A stretch of DNA of 64,000 nucleotides from Labia minor (taxonomy: Eukaryota > Arthropoda > Insecta > Dermaptera > Spongiphoridae): NCBI GenBank assembly GCA_963082975.1, contig OY720346.1, forward strand, positions 30,188,720 through 30,252,719, in the 5' to 3' direction. The notes under the pieces were generated by a model. It was given only the letters and a program-made list of their open reading frames with translations, did not search any database and was not told where the DNA came from. The translations under genes and the position numbers were made by a program. Below are positions 44,171 to 55,288 of this stretch, piece by piece. Positions within the stretch are counted from its first letter, which is position 1. Each line of letters opens with the position of its first letter.

Positions 44171-45440
44171 TATATATGTATGAAAGGAGTAAATTTGTTT
44201 TCGGGGAAACCAATAGTGAAACACCTCAATCAAGAATGCAATAGGAAGAACAAATAAAATCAGATAAGAGAGGGATTAAGAGAGAATAAGATTTGGATGA
44301 AAGTGTCATAGGATAAGGACAGTTAAGAACTTATGAGTCCAGTAACCCTATAGAAATTGATTTATTTTTTTAGTCTTTTACCGTAGGTTTCCGGGCCCTT
44401 TACATCCACTAACCATTTGATTTATTTTGATTTTTCAGAATTTTTAATTGTGATGTGATATTAATTAAAATGTATATATATGATACCCCAAGTTTTATAA
44501 AAAATTACATCAATGAAAGAAATTTCTATTCACAACCATTCATAGAATCATTTTTAAATGCCTTAATACATATTTTCTATATTTTTTAATCCATCCTCAT
44601 TTTTCATCTTCAAATTATTACATTGCGTATTATCCATTTCATTAATGCTTTATTTATTCTCCTCCCTCCCTCCCCCTTTATCTATACTCAATAGATATAA
44701 ATAAATAAATCCAATAAAAAAATTAAATAACCATTATATAATCTAATTAACTAGTATAATATACACCTAAATAAAAGTATAATATGAAAAGTATAATAGA
44801 TGAAACATGCATACACAAACAATACTAGTTTAAATAAAACACCTATTGAATAAATAGATCATTTACATAATTCATCTCTTCTTGTTTTATAAAATCATTA
44901 AATTTATGTTAATTTCAAAAATAAACAAAGTAATAAAAAACAAAATGAACAATTTAAGAAAAATCAATGAAATTTTTTCTTTATTATTAAATAAGAAAGA
45001 TTGAAAAATGTTGATTCTCTCTATTTATATGACATTCAAATGAACAATGATACAATATAGAGGATGTTTATGAAAGAGAGAGACATGCTGGTCACTACAC
45101 CAATGAGATAAGGGAATGTGTGATCTGTGAAGCTTGAAAGAACGATACCATCTTTAACATAAAACGATCAGTACAGAGAGAGGGAGAGAAAGAGAAAATA
45201 TAATAATTATATAATTATTAATATCTAATTTATATATTATGCATTATGTGATAAATAAGTAAACTGAAATTTCAGTTTTAATTTATTATTAAAATTTAGG
45301 TATATTTTTATATCATTTTTATTTATGATTATATTTATAATTTATATTATTATTATTATCCAAGAGGGGCGAATCTTATATTGTAAATTAAGATATTTTA
45401 TTATCAATTAATCATTCATTAATCGTTTTTTTATTTATTA
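44171..45440. other. A+T-rich, probably intronic
   Basis: No gene or recognised repeat. Polypurine-type words (AGAGAGAGGGAGAGAAAGAG) near 45176. Confidence 0.4.
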
Positions 45441-45937
45441 TGAGGGCAGGTCAATAAGTCGATGAAATTTTGAATGAAACACAGGTTTTTGGATAAAAAA
45501 TTATTTTATTTTTCTATGTAGTCTCCTTTGAGCTCTATACACTTCGTCTAACGTTTCTCCAAATTTTTTATCCCTTTCAAAAAATAAGATTCGTTTAGGA
45601 TATCAAAATAGATTTGTTTTCTAGACGATTTCATCCTTGGAGTCAAATCTCTTTCCGTCGAGCCATTCTTCAGGTTTGGAAACAAGAAATAGTCACTCGG
45701 GGCTACTTCCAGAGAATAGGGCGAATGAGGTTGCAAATCATGGATTTTCATGCAAATTCACTTTTTTCTATTTTCTTTTCAAATCACGAGGTAGTCTGCT
45801 ATTAATGGATGTCAAACAAAAATTAAAAGACCCATCTGATTCAAATTTCGACAGTTGCCTTCTGACAGAAGCAGTGTTGCCTTTTTATTTAAAAGACCGG
45901 AAATTTAAAAAGTCACGGACTTATTGGCCTGTCCTCA
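45441..45937 (-). mobile_element. Deleted mariner, both TIRs present
   Basis: TGAGGGCAGGTCAATAAGTC (left) and its inverted counterpart TGAGGACAGGCCAATAAGTC (right, reverse strand), flanked by TA. The reverse strand encodes SPYSLEVAPSDYFLFPNLKN, the third catalytic Asp region (family form PPYSPDLAPSDYFLF), and a C-terminal KRWTKCIELKGDYIEK after a frameshift. The N-terminal half is replaced by unrelated or decayed sequence. Confidence 0.85.
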
Positions 45938-46065
45938 TATTATTCATTTTAGTTTTTATTAATCAAGACTAAGTTACGTGGGGAGAGCAAAAAATAACGC
46001 AAAATAATTATTTTATAAAAAAGTTTAATGGTTAAAAAATCAAAAAAATCCAAATGATTATACAT

Positions 46066-46150
46066 CATTTACTTATTTATAATATAATCACCAACTTTCT
46101 CAACACATTTCTCCCATCATCGTACCAGTTTCAATATATTCTGTTTATAG
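46066..46150 (-). pseudogene. mariner transposase C-terminal scrap
   Basis: Reverse-strand reading KQNILKLVR, a stop, then WEKCVEKVGDYIINK fits the mariner C-terminal consensus (RWEKC...GDY). No TIRs were identified around it. Confidence 0.55.
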
Positions 46151-47162
46151 AGGTGCATTTCCTCATTCCTATTTTTTAATATGTTAGTCGTCATAGTGCT
46201 ATTTTTTTAAATGAAGCAGAATAGTCCCTTTTATTGTACATAAATATTCTTATTAAGTTGAACATTTAATTTCATTTCATTACAAGACAAGATCAAATAC
46301 ATTGTATTTGTTCTTTTTCATGGTCTATTTAATTTCATTTTGTTATAAGTGATATATTTTTATGTTGTTATTAGACTTTTAATCAAATAAAAGAGGGAAC
46401 TAATATAATAAAATTCTTTAATTTATTCTAAGTAAGTAAATTGAATTAGAGTTAATTTTTCATACAATAAAAAAATATAATCACGAATATAATGAATAGT
46501 AAATCGAAGATGGTGGAAAAGTTTAATTTTGGGGAAATCAATTAAGAAACAACTTAGAAGTAGAGTGTAGTAAGTGCAAATAAGTGGGGAAATGGAGAGG
46601 AAGAAACCGGAGAGATAAAGTTGAGATTAGATGGAAGGGAGTACAAAATAAATGAGACCTCAAAAGGAAAATCAATTTACAAATGTTAAATAATAATTGA
46701 CTCTCATTGTCAGTCTATCTATCTATATCTATATATCTATCTATATATATATATATAATTTTAATATCTAAAAGAATAATTATAATTAATAATATAAATT
46801 AAAATTTTATAAATAATTTTTAAAAACAAAAATTCAAAGAGTAAATCGTCAATTTTAATTGTTTCATTTTAAATTAGCAAAAAAAAACGAAAAAATATTA
46901 ATTTTTCCTTTAATTAATTAATCAATGACTAATATGTTTTTCCAATTCATTATATTTTACATCCAATGAATGAAAGAAAGCCGCCATATGTGTCAAGTGT
47001 ATTTCCTTTACTGTTTGTGAATAGGTTTCATAATGAAGTTTATTTATTTTATATTTTATTTTTTGCAAATGACTCATAAGAAAGCAAACTATTGTCTTTA
47101 TGCCTTTGAAAATCTTTCTAAACTATTTGATTAATTTGAAAGAAGATTTTCTAATTCAAATC

Positions 47163-47195
<33 letters not shown>

Positions 47196-47382
47196 CGGTA
47201 TGCGCCAAAAATACCTGTACTGAAATAAAAAGATGAACTAACTTATATACATTAACTGAAAGTAAAATTTTCCACAAAAGAATAATATATATACATTAAT
47301 AGATAAATATTTATATACATTTTGTGCTTAAATAATAATTTTACTTATAATTCTTAATCGAACTGAACTCAAATTAAACATA
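46151..47382. other. A+T-rich, probably intronic
   Basis: No gene. TCTATCTA and TA microsatellites near 46715-46757 and 47170-47195. Confidence 0.4.
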
Positions 47383-47491
47383 CGAGGTGTGTTCGAAAAG
47401 TAAGGTGACTTTTCAAATTTCACGGGAAACATACTTTCGATTATCGATTTTTTTATTTTGTTATGTTGGTACACTCTTCCCGAACATCTGT
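47383..47491. mobile_element. About 109-bp mariner-derived MITE
   Basis: CGAGGTGTGTTCGAAAAGTA on the left and a diverged inverted end (AGATGTTCGGGAAGAGTGT on the reverse strand) on the right, flanked by TA. Confidence 0.6.
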
Positions 47492-47564
47492 ATATATATA
47501 TATAAATATATACCGCATTTAAATCCTTTACTAAATTTTCATATATCTATAGTTATTAGTTTTT

Positions 47565-48193
47565 ACCGACCGACGATAGTAAGGGAGGTATTGTTTGCAC
47601 ACCAAATTTCACATGTGGAGATTTTTACATATCTCCACGAATCATGCATTATCTTAACAGAAAAAAGTATTTTTAGCATGATGTCTGTCCGTCCGTCCGT
47701 CCGTATAGATGTGTACAGCCTGAACGGCTCAACGGATTTTGATGAAATTTGGTATATTTACTTAATGCATCAGTGGGATGAATTGAAAAACTTTTGGTGC
47801 AAATCCGAAAACCGGAAGTGGTAGTATTAGCGATCGGCGATAGGAAGGGAAGGGTTATTTTCACACCAAATTTCACATGAGGAGATTTTTTTATATATCA
47901 CCACGAATCATGCACGTTGTATTGGTTTTATCCTCGGGAAAATCATATTTATTAGTTTTTTCTCGATTTAAAATTATATGACGTCATCCAGCCATTCATG
48001 AAGTCACAGCCTGGTCTTGCATATATATATATATTATAAATAAAATAAAATTAAAAATATTTATGTTCTATCCATATCTGTTTTTAATTACATTAATAGA
48101 TATATTAAAATTATTTGAAATTGTTTCTGTAGCTGCTAATTAATTTACTTCAAACCGTCGGTCGGTTCGGACCTTGCCACAGGTCAACTTATT
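47565..48193 (+). mobile_element. Helentron-like (HINE) full copy
   Basis: ACCGACCGACGATAG start after TTTT, one core unit with TCCG repeats, subterminal CGTCGGTCGGT, hairpin (ACCTTGCCACAGGT, one stem or loop change) and AACTTATT end. About 629 bp. It is on the same strand as the copies near 7-9 kb. Confidence 0.8.
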
Positions 48194-48286
48194 TACTATC
48201 TCGCCAGATCACGAAAATATTCGATGTCGAGATGTTTTTATATGATTTGGATGTCCCTGAGTCATTTTTACTAAGGCTGAGAAAAA

Positions 48287-48288
<2 letters not shown>

Positions 48289-48329
<41 letters not shown>
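48289..48329. repeat. (TG)n microsatellite, left side of R1 LINE
   Basis: Continuous TG run followed immediately by the LINE's T-run. A second TG/GT run lies at 49602-49668 on the other side of the LINE. Confidence 0.95.
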
Positions 48330-48345
<16 letters not shown>

Positions 48346-49599
48346 TTTTTTTTTTTTGTATAGCGAAGGAAATACATTTACGTATCGTTAGGTTTATAAG
48401 GTTTGCCTAGTATGTCGGACTCAAGATGTTAATACCGACTAAAACCTCCGCTTTCCTCCAACCTCAATCCCTCACGGGAACCGCCGTTAGGCATTACTTC
48501 GTGGGGGGAGGACATAGCTAATGCTCTTCCTTCAGGTAGCTAAGGTGTTATTTTTCCTTTCTCCTAGTTGTTATCATTAGCTCTTTTTCTTTCTATGTAA
48601 CGCAAGTCTGTAAGAACTTGTGTTGCAAATATGCTGATTGCGTTCCAGTCAGCCTCTGATGACAACATTGCTTCCACTATAGACTCTGGATAGATTCCTG
48701 TGTTTATAGATTTCTCTACATCATCTCGCTGTTGAGAAAAACGTATACACTCAAAGAAAACGTGTTCCGCATTTTCTATAACTCCTGGACAGGACGGACA
48801 CTCTGGAGAATCGTCATGCTTGAAACGGTGAAGATACTCACGAAAACAGCCGTGCCCTGACAACATCTGTGTTAGGTAATAGTTGACCTCGCCGTGACTC
48901 CGGTTCAGCCAAACATCAATCCTTGGTATTAGACGGTGCGTCCATCTACCCTTTTCCGCGGCATCCCACTGTAACTGCCATCGTGAAATACTATGTCGCC
49001 GTTCTTCTGCTCTCAGTTCTTCGGTGCTCATTATGTTTGACCTCTTCCGATGGTAGAGGTTCCGTCTTTCTTCAGCCAGAACTCTAAGTGGCAGAGTTCC
49101 TGAAATGACACACACCGCTTCCTCTGATATTGTTCGGAAGGCGCTGGCCACTCTTAACGCGCTTAACCGATATACCGGACCAGCTCTTCTCCGCGATTCC
49201 TGGATCTCAAGTGCGTCAGCCCAAATGGATATACCATACGTGAGGACCGATGTAACCACTGATGATAGCAATAACCTCCTCGTGTGCTTTGGGCCTCCGA
49301 TGTTAGGCATAAGTCGTGATAGGCTAGCTACTACTGCTGATGCTTTAGCACTCACGTGTTCCACCTGCTGCTTAAACTTGAGCCGAGCATCAAGCATCAC
49401 TCCCAAATATCGGATATTAGGTTGTGATGTGATCTCTTGTAGGCCGACTTTCAGTTTGATGGTCTCTATCACTTTCCTGCTTGTAATAAGTACAGCCTCC
49501 GTTTTCTGTTTAGCCAATTGAAGGTTCGCTGTATTCATCCACCGGTTAACTTGCTCGAAGGTGGTATCGAACATGTGGTTGATCTCATCAAGGTGTTTG

Positions 49600-49601
<2 letters not shown>
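48330..49601 (-). mobile_element. R1-clade LINE inserted in (AC)n, 5'-truncated
   Basis: On the reverse strand the order is (AC)n, LINE body, poly(A) of about 28, (AC)n again. The element therefore split an AC microsatellite. R1-clade families specific for AC or ACAY repeats (Waldo, Mino type) are known in insects, and the coding part here is R1-like. The 5' truncation begins just after the FADD box region. Confidence 0.8.
48564..49601 (-). pseudogene. R1-like reverse transcriptase, C-terminal part
   Basis: Uninterrupted frame of about 345 codons after the microsatellite-encoded Thr-His run, which is not part of the protein. It starts at KHLDEINHMFDTTFEQVNRW, then LQLAKQKTEAVLITSRK (motif D region), NIRYLGVMLDARLKFKQQV (motif E), a thumb region (RRAGPVYRLSALRVASAFRT), and a CCHC knuckle CX2CX8HX4C (CPSCPGVIENAEHVFFEC). 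YLGV.LD..L.F..H-like and RV.SA.RT.S..A blocks are typical of R1. Catalytic Asp residues are upstream of the truncation, so this copy is inactive, but absence of stops suggests it is young. Confidence 0.85.

Positions 49602-49668
<67 letters not shown>
49602..49668. repeat. (GT)n microsatellite, right side of R1 LINE
   Basis: Uninterrupted GT dinucleotides directly abutting the truncated 5' end of the LINE. Confidence 0.95.
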
Positions 49669-49673
<5 letters not shown>

Positions 49674-49881
49674 AGACAAGATTACACAAAAACGGTTTGA
49701 GCTAGAATAATGAAATTTAGTATAGGGGCATTATTCAAAATTCGTAGTTTTCTATTAACTTTTGAGATATTTAGCTCATCCGGAAGAGGGTCATTACCTA
49801 CCACGTTTTGATTTTTTTCCTCTAAACTGACCTTTAAAATAGAAATATATATGTTTGGTAGTTTTTCAAATGATTAAAAAT

Positions 49882-50033
49882 TGTATAAAACTGCTATATA
49901 TAGAATTTCAGCTGGATTGAATCGCTGAAAGTACTGGAATTAATTTTTTAAATTTTTTAGCACGTTGACTGGCAATCACGTGCCAGCACGTGACGTGGAG
50001 CCATCAACAAAGAGCCAAACACGCGCTGGTTCA
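49882..50033 (-). repeat. Repeat X core with TATA-like box (reverse)
   Basis: Reverse complement carries CCAGCGCGTGTTTGGCTC, GTGCTAAAAAATT, GTACTTTCAGCGATTC and CTATATATAGCAG. It lies about 140 bp before exon c of the unidentified gene, on the opposite strand. Confidence 0.75.
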
Positions 50034-50173
50034 ATATACGTTTATTAATTTTAATTTATAATTAATTAAATTTAATTTAAATATAATATATATGTTAATT
50101 AATCCAAATCAAATTTGCGAGATAGTCGAGTGGAGGCACTCCAGATTTTTTAATATGTTGATAGGTGTTACAG

Positions 50174-50364
50174 GGGCTGCACGAATTCACGATACGGGAC
50201 GTTACCGCCACGGCACGCTGCCGCCTACGATCACTTCCGCCTCCGGAGCCCAGGGGCCCGGAGCCCTTTTACGTGCGTGTAGGGACGTTGACGAGCGACT
50301 ATTTCGAGAGTCGCTTGCCCAGGCCGATCTCACTGAACTCAATCTTCAGGATAATTCCGGACGA
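50174..50364 (+). CDS. Internal exon of unidentified gene (exon c)
   Basis: 191 bases between GATAGGTGTTACAG and GTAAGT, G+C rich in an A+T-rich setting. Entered in phase 1, which matches the end of exon b; left in phase 0. The joined frame reads GAARIHDTGRYRHGTLPPTI, then SGAQGPGALLRACRDVDERL and FRESLAQADLTELNLQDNSG. A second frame is open too (LRSLPPPEPRGPEPFYVRVG), but only the first fits the splice phase. The ending ADLTELNLQDNSGR resembles the lead-in of an ankyrin repeat (...N..D..G.T.LH), a weak hint. If right, the next exon should begin with TALH- or TPLH-like residues; I could not find it in the window. Confidence 0.6.
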
Positions 50365-51503
50365 GTAAGTCAATTCACATATCTCTTGAATAATATGTAT
50401 AATATAATATATCCAATAAATTATTTTATTGCAATACAATTTTAATATATTTTTAATAATGAAAATCTCTAAAGAAATTATACATATTATTTAATTCATA
50501 TATTTTTATTAAAACTTTGAAAAATTAATAATTTAATTTTTAAAATACGTTCTTAAATTATATTATTAATATTGATAGATATTTTAAATAAATAATTTAA
50601 TAATTATTACTCCTTTGATATTAAAATTAATTATATATTATTTATATCAAATTTATTATTAATATTTTATAAAATGATTAGATTCTTTTGCATCAGTTTT
50701 TTTTTATATATTAAAAAAGATAAAGAAAATCTTGATTAAATTTAAACCGGATTTGCTCTCCAACAGGTGTTTACCAACTAACGAGCCTAGCCTAAGGTTA
50801 TTCATATATCTGTTTAATGTTTATATTTATATAAATTTTATAATGTGAAAGTAGTGAAAAAAAACTTTACATATATTCCGAATCATAAATATAAATTTTT
50901 ATTATTATTTATTTATTTTTATTTATTAATCGACTTATAACAAACCTGTCTATAAATTAATTTAGGTTAATTCTTTAGAAATAAGAATTTTATCCAATTA
51001 AATGAAAAGAAAAATGATAAGTTTATTATTAACGAATTTCAATTTTTTTTTAACTTTTCGTTACGAATACCTGAGAAAATAATATCTTAATTTTATCAAT
51101 TGATTAGGTATTTAATATCTTCTCTCCCTTTCCCGAGTTCAGGCCACCACCCACTGACGAAAATAGATTCTGCAAAAACTTATTTCTCTAATTAAATATT
51201 ATTGAAATAGTATTTTATCAGTTAATTGTTGACAAAACGACAAGCTTCAGAGATTTGGATGAAACTTTGCCAGTGGATTCCTTTTTTAATTCCAAAGAAA
51301 TTTTCCTTACGCAATATTTCTTTGTCTCTTCTAGTTTACGAGATAAAAAAATTTTAAGTTTGACGGATTAGCTGGTTATCAACGTCGAAATATGCAGCCA
51401 TTAAATAATGTTTATTAACTTTTCACTAATTATTCACTTATTCATTAATTTTCGCTTTTTTTAGGTTCGGTTTGGATATAGGAAAATTATTTAATTAATT
51501 ATT
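50365..51503. other. A+T-rich, probably intronic
   Basis: No exon with in-phase open frame found after the donor at 50365; candidate acceptors near 50766 and 51146 lead into early stops. Confidence 0.4.
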
Positions 51504-51870
51504 ACCGACCGACGATAGTAAGGGAGGTATTGTTTTCACACCAAATTTCACATGTGGAGATTTTTACATATCTCCACGAATCAAGCATTTTCTTAACAGT
51601 AAAAAGTATTTTTAGCAAGATATCTGTCCGTCCGTATAGATGTGTACAGCTTGAACGGCTCAACGGATTTTGATGAAATTTGGTATAATTACTTAATGCA
51701 TCAGTATGATGAATTGATCAACTTTTGATGCAAATCCGGAAACCGGAAGTGGTAGTATTAGCGATCGACAATAGGAAGGAGGGTTATTTTCACACCAAAT
51801 TTCACATGAGGAGATTTTTTACATATCACCACGAATCATGCACTTTGTATTGGTTTTATCCTCGAGAAAA
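51504..51870 (+). mobile_element. Helentron-like (HINE) 5' part
   Basis: ACCGACCGACGATAG start after ATT, core with two TCCG units, second-half modules up to TTTTATCCTCGAG. It is cut at 51870, where LINE-derived sequence begins. Confidence 0.75.
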
Positions 51871-52600
51871 AGGAAAAAATATTACATGCGTTTGCTATGC
51901 AGACCACGCAGCACTCATTGCAGAAGATGAAAATTCTCTGCAAAGTCTCTTATACAAATTCAGTCGTACTGCACACAAACTTGGTCTTACTCTATCAACA
52001 AAGAAGACTAAAACATAACGATCTCTAAAATCCCACTTCGATGTAAACTCTAATTATATGATCAAATTGTAGAACAGGTCATGTCATACAAATACCTTGG
52101 TACCCAAGTAACCTCACGAGACCTAAAAGCTGAGGTAAAACATCAAGAAATAAAGGCTTCAAAAATATCAGGGTGCCTCTATGATACAATCTGGTCAAAT
52201 CAATATTTAAGAATGGAAGCCAAGGTAAGAGTGTATAAATCTGTAGTACGCCCAATCTTGATATATGCAGCTGAGACAAGAGCCGATACAACAAAAACAT
52301 GTCAAATAATGGAAACGTCCGGGATAAAAATACTTCGAAGTATAACTAATCTTACTAGACATGATAGAGTGGGAAGTGAGGATATAAAGAAAAAATGTAA
52401 AATACAAAAGATAGGGAATTGGATTGAGAGAAGAAGGAAAGAATGGCACGCACGCGTATTAAGAATGCAAGAAGACCGGCTCGTAAAAAAAGTAATGACT
52501 AATAACCCGATCGGAATAAGAAGCAGAGGTCGCCCTAAAAAGAGATGGCGCGATAATCTGGTAGAAACAAACCTATAGGTTTAAAGAAAAGAGAAGAAGA
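51871..52600 (+). pseudogene. LINE reverse-transcriptase 3' fragment
   Basis: Reads CYADHAALIAEDENSLQSLL (motif C with FADD/YADD altered to YADH), LGLTLSTKKTKT (motif D), a stop, then VMSYKYLGTQVTS (motif E), KVRVYKSVVRPILIYAAETR, RRKEWHARVLRM and RSRGRPKKRWRDN before a stop at 52576. The AAETR and GRP.KRW blocks are typical of a widespread insect LINE group. The changed catalytic Asp and internal stops show it is dead. It is 5' truncated against the Helentron-like copy. Confidence 0.75.
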
Positions 52601-52968
52601 AGTAACGTTAGAAGTATTGAATGCCAGTGAGTATTTCAAGAAATTAATTAATTATCCTTAATGCATGGTCTTAAAAGTTACAAAACTATTTAAATTCATA
52701 CACAAAAGAAATAAGTGCTACTTTCATTTCATAATAAACGTTTTGTTTTTTTTATTTCACAAATAATATTTTATTTTATATTTTATTTTATAAACATGTT
52801 TTTATATATATATTAAGTTTTCTGTTAAGATTCAATTTCAAATCTAAGTTTGAACATTAACCATAGCATTATCCATTTGGTTGGATTGAAACTGAAAGTC
52901 ATATATAAAATAATATTAATAAGAGGAAATAGGAGTTCGGCCGAAACAACTGATATGTTAATGAATGT
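52601..52968. other. Spacer
   Basis: No gene; LINE 3' tail and A+T-rich DNA. Confidence 0.4.
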
Positions 52969-53326
52969 CTAAATAACAAAGTCAAACCTTCTGATACCAC
53001 TCTCAGCAAATCTATCAATTACTTTATCAATGTCTACTTCTACATCTCTATGTGTATGAAGTAAACACAGTTCACTTAGTCTTTCTTCACTCATGGTTGA
53101 CCTTAACCAAGTCTTCAGTAGAGGCAGTGTGGAAAATGTTCTTTCAGAAGATGCTACACTTACTGGCAGGGTAGATAGTACCTTCAACAAAGCGTGGATT
53201 GCTGGGAAAATATCCGCGTCGCAAACTTCTAATGTATCAAGTGGTGTATTCGGCAATTTTACGCCAGGAAGGTTTTCTCTAATCCATTTAGCTTTCCACA
53301 AGTCGAATTCAGCTCGGACTTGACCA
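52969..53326 (-). pseudogene. hAT transposase C-terminal dimerisation domain
   Basis: About 118 codons open on the reverse strand: VRAEFDLWKAKWIRENLPG, then DADIFPAIHALLKVLSTLPV, SVASSERTFSTLPLLKTWLR, STMSEERLSELCLLHTHRD, then a stop. LPV...SER.FS.L...K...R..M...RL..L is the hallmark of the hAT C-terminal (dimerisation) domain, here of the ZMYM1/52-kDa repressor-like type. The rest of the gene is missing: the frame runs into Helentron-like sequence at 53329. Intact reading and moderate G+C suggest limited age. Confidence 0.8.
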
Positions 53327-53328
53327 AT

Positions 53329-53641
53329 GGGTTATTTTCACACCAAATTTCACATGAAGAGAATTTTTTCATATCTCCACAAATTATGAACTTTGTATTG
53401 GTTTTATCCTCGGGAAAATCATCTTCATTAGTTTTTTCTTAATTTAAAATTATATGACGTCACAGCCAGCTCCTACTTATATATTTTAAATAAAATAAAA
53501 TTAAAAATATTTATGTTATATCCATATTTTTTTTTTTATTACATTAATATATATATTAAAATTATTTGAAATTGTTTCTGTAGGTGGAGAATAATTTCAA
53601 ATCGTCGGTCGATTCTGTGCCTGGCCACAGGTCAACCTATT
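53329..53641 (+). mobile_element. Helentron-like (HINE) 3' part
   Basis: From GGGTTATTTTCACACC through the TGACGTCA block to subterminal CGTCGGTCGAT, hairpin (CTGGCCACAG) and AACCTATT. It overlaps in content with the end of the 51504 copy, so it is a separate truncated copy and not simply its other half. Confidence 0.7.
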
Positions 53642-53924
53642 TAAATTCTTGTATGAAATGGTTTTTCCAATATAAGGTCATAAATAGTTTATAATATTCA
53701 AAGATGCACTTTAGTAAGGAAAAAAGAAAAAAAAATTCTGAGCTCTCGGGGGGGGGGGGGCATGCCCCTCCCTCTGGAGCCGCCCGAGTCTCAGAATGGG
53801 AAAAGTTGTAGGAATATGGTTGCTGCAGCAAATGACTTTCATAACAACGATATTTAAATTGATTATATTTATTGAAACTTTTGTGTTTTTTTATAATTAT
53901 TAAAGTTTTATTAAAACACCAAAT

Positions 53925-54106
53925 ATTTGTATAATTTATTTATTTAGTTAAATAAACGTACAACGTTTTGATTGCTTATTCTGCAATCGTTATCAAGTAC
54001 CGTGCGCTTGCTCCGACTCAAGTGGATTGAGTCAGTGATAACTACTACAGAACAAGCAGTTGAAATCTTGTACGTTTATTTAACTAAATAAATAAATTAT
54101 ACAAAT
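53925..54106. repeat. 39-bp inverted repeat, 104-bp spacer
   Basis: Arms 53925-53963 and 54068-54106 (outer edge ATTTGTATAATTTATT, inner edge ACGTACAA) are reverse complements. The spacer is less A+T rich (ACCGTGCGCTTGCTCCGACT). Structure fits a small fold-back element. Confidence 0.85.
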
Positions 54107-54772
54107 ATGTGGGGATAAAATAGATTATCAATAACTTTCAAATTTTCATAATTTTATTTTGATACTTAAATTAATAAAACTAGAACAATAGTTATTTTTT
54201 TAGAATAAATTTATAATGAAAATATATAGTATGTATCTACATCATTATTACCATTTGGCAATTGCATTTCAATTGGGAGTCATAAAATTGTTGAACATGA
54301 AATCCTTTTGTCTTGAGATTAAGTCACGCAAAGTGTTTTTTTTTTTTGTTTGTTCGTTTCATTAGTACGTTAATCGAAATAGGAGATTATATTTATGTGT
54401 TGAATTACTTTTTCCAACTAATCATTCGGAAAACTAATTTAATTAAATGCACGTCAAACAAATAACAATTCTGTTAAAGATCAGAATCAATTCATGATAG
54501 TACACAGATGTTTGAAGATTTGAAAGTATTTTTGGCCCATATCCAATTCACAGTCTTTTAAAAATAATAAACTTTTCGATTAAATTATTGGTCCTTTATT
54601 ATTGTTATTATTTAATTAAATGTATATTTTTATAAAGTAAACATTATTCTAGTCGTATTAAAATTTTTCTAAATTTAATTAATATTTATTTATTTAAAAT
54701 AATAATTTAATTATTGTTTATTTTTTATTGAGTATAATTTATTTTGTACAATATTATATTAAAAGTATGTAA
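54107..54772. other. A+T-rich spacer
   Basis: No gene or recognised repeat. Confidence 0.4.
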
Positions 54773-55288
54773 AATAAGTTGACCTGTGGCCAGGTCCGAA
54801 ACGACCGAAGTAAATTAATTTCCAGCTACAGAAACAACTTCAAATAATTTTAATATATCTATTAATGTAATAAAAAACAGATATGGATATAACATAAATA
54901 TTTTTAATTTTATTTTATTTATAATATATATGCAAGACCAGGCTGTGACGTCATGAATGGCTGGATGACGTCATATAATATTGAATCAAGAAAAAACTAA
55001 TAAATATGATTTTTCTCGAGGATAAAACCAATACAAAGTGCATGATTCGTGGTGATATATAAAAAAATCTCCTCATGTGAAATTTGGTGCGAAAATAACC
55101 CTTCCCTTCCTATCGTCGATCGCTAATACTACCACTTCCGGTTTCCGAATTTGCATCAAAAGTTGATCAATTCATCCCACTGATGCATTAAGTAAATATA
55201 CCAAATTTCATCAAAATCCGTTTTTTAAAAATCTCCACATGTGAAATTTGGTGTGAAAACAATACCTCCCTTACTATCGTCGGTCGGT
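54773..55288 (-). mobile_element. Helentron-like (HINE) copy, core deleted
   Basis: Reverse orientation: AATAAGTT, hairpin (GACCTGTGGCCAGGTC), then inward to ACCGACCGACGATAG at 55288. The TCCG repeats and part of the first half are missing (junction near 55220). Confidence 0.8.

Noticed and set aside
48189..48377. Open frame with poly-Lys and Thr-His runs
   Set aside because: It is a translation of the LINE poly(A) and the (TG)n microsatellite.
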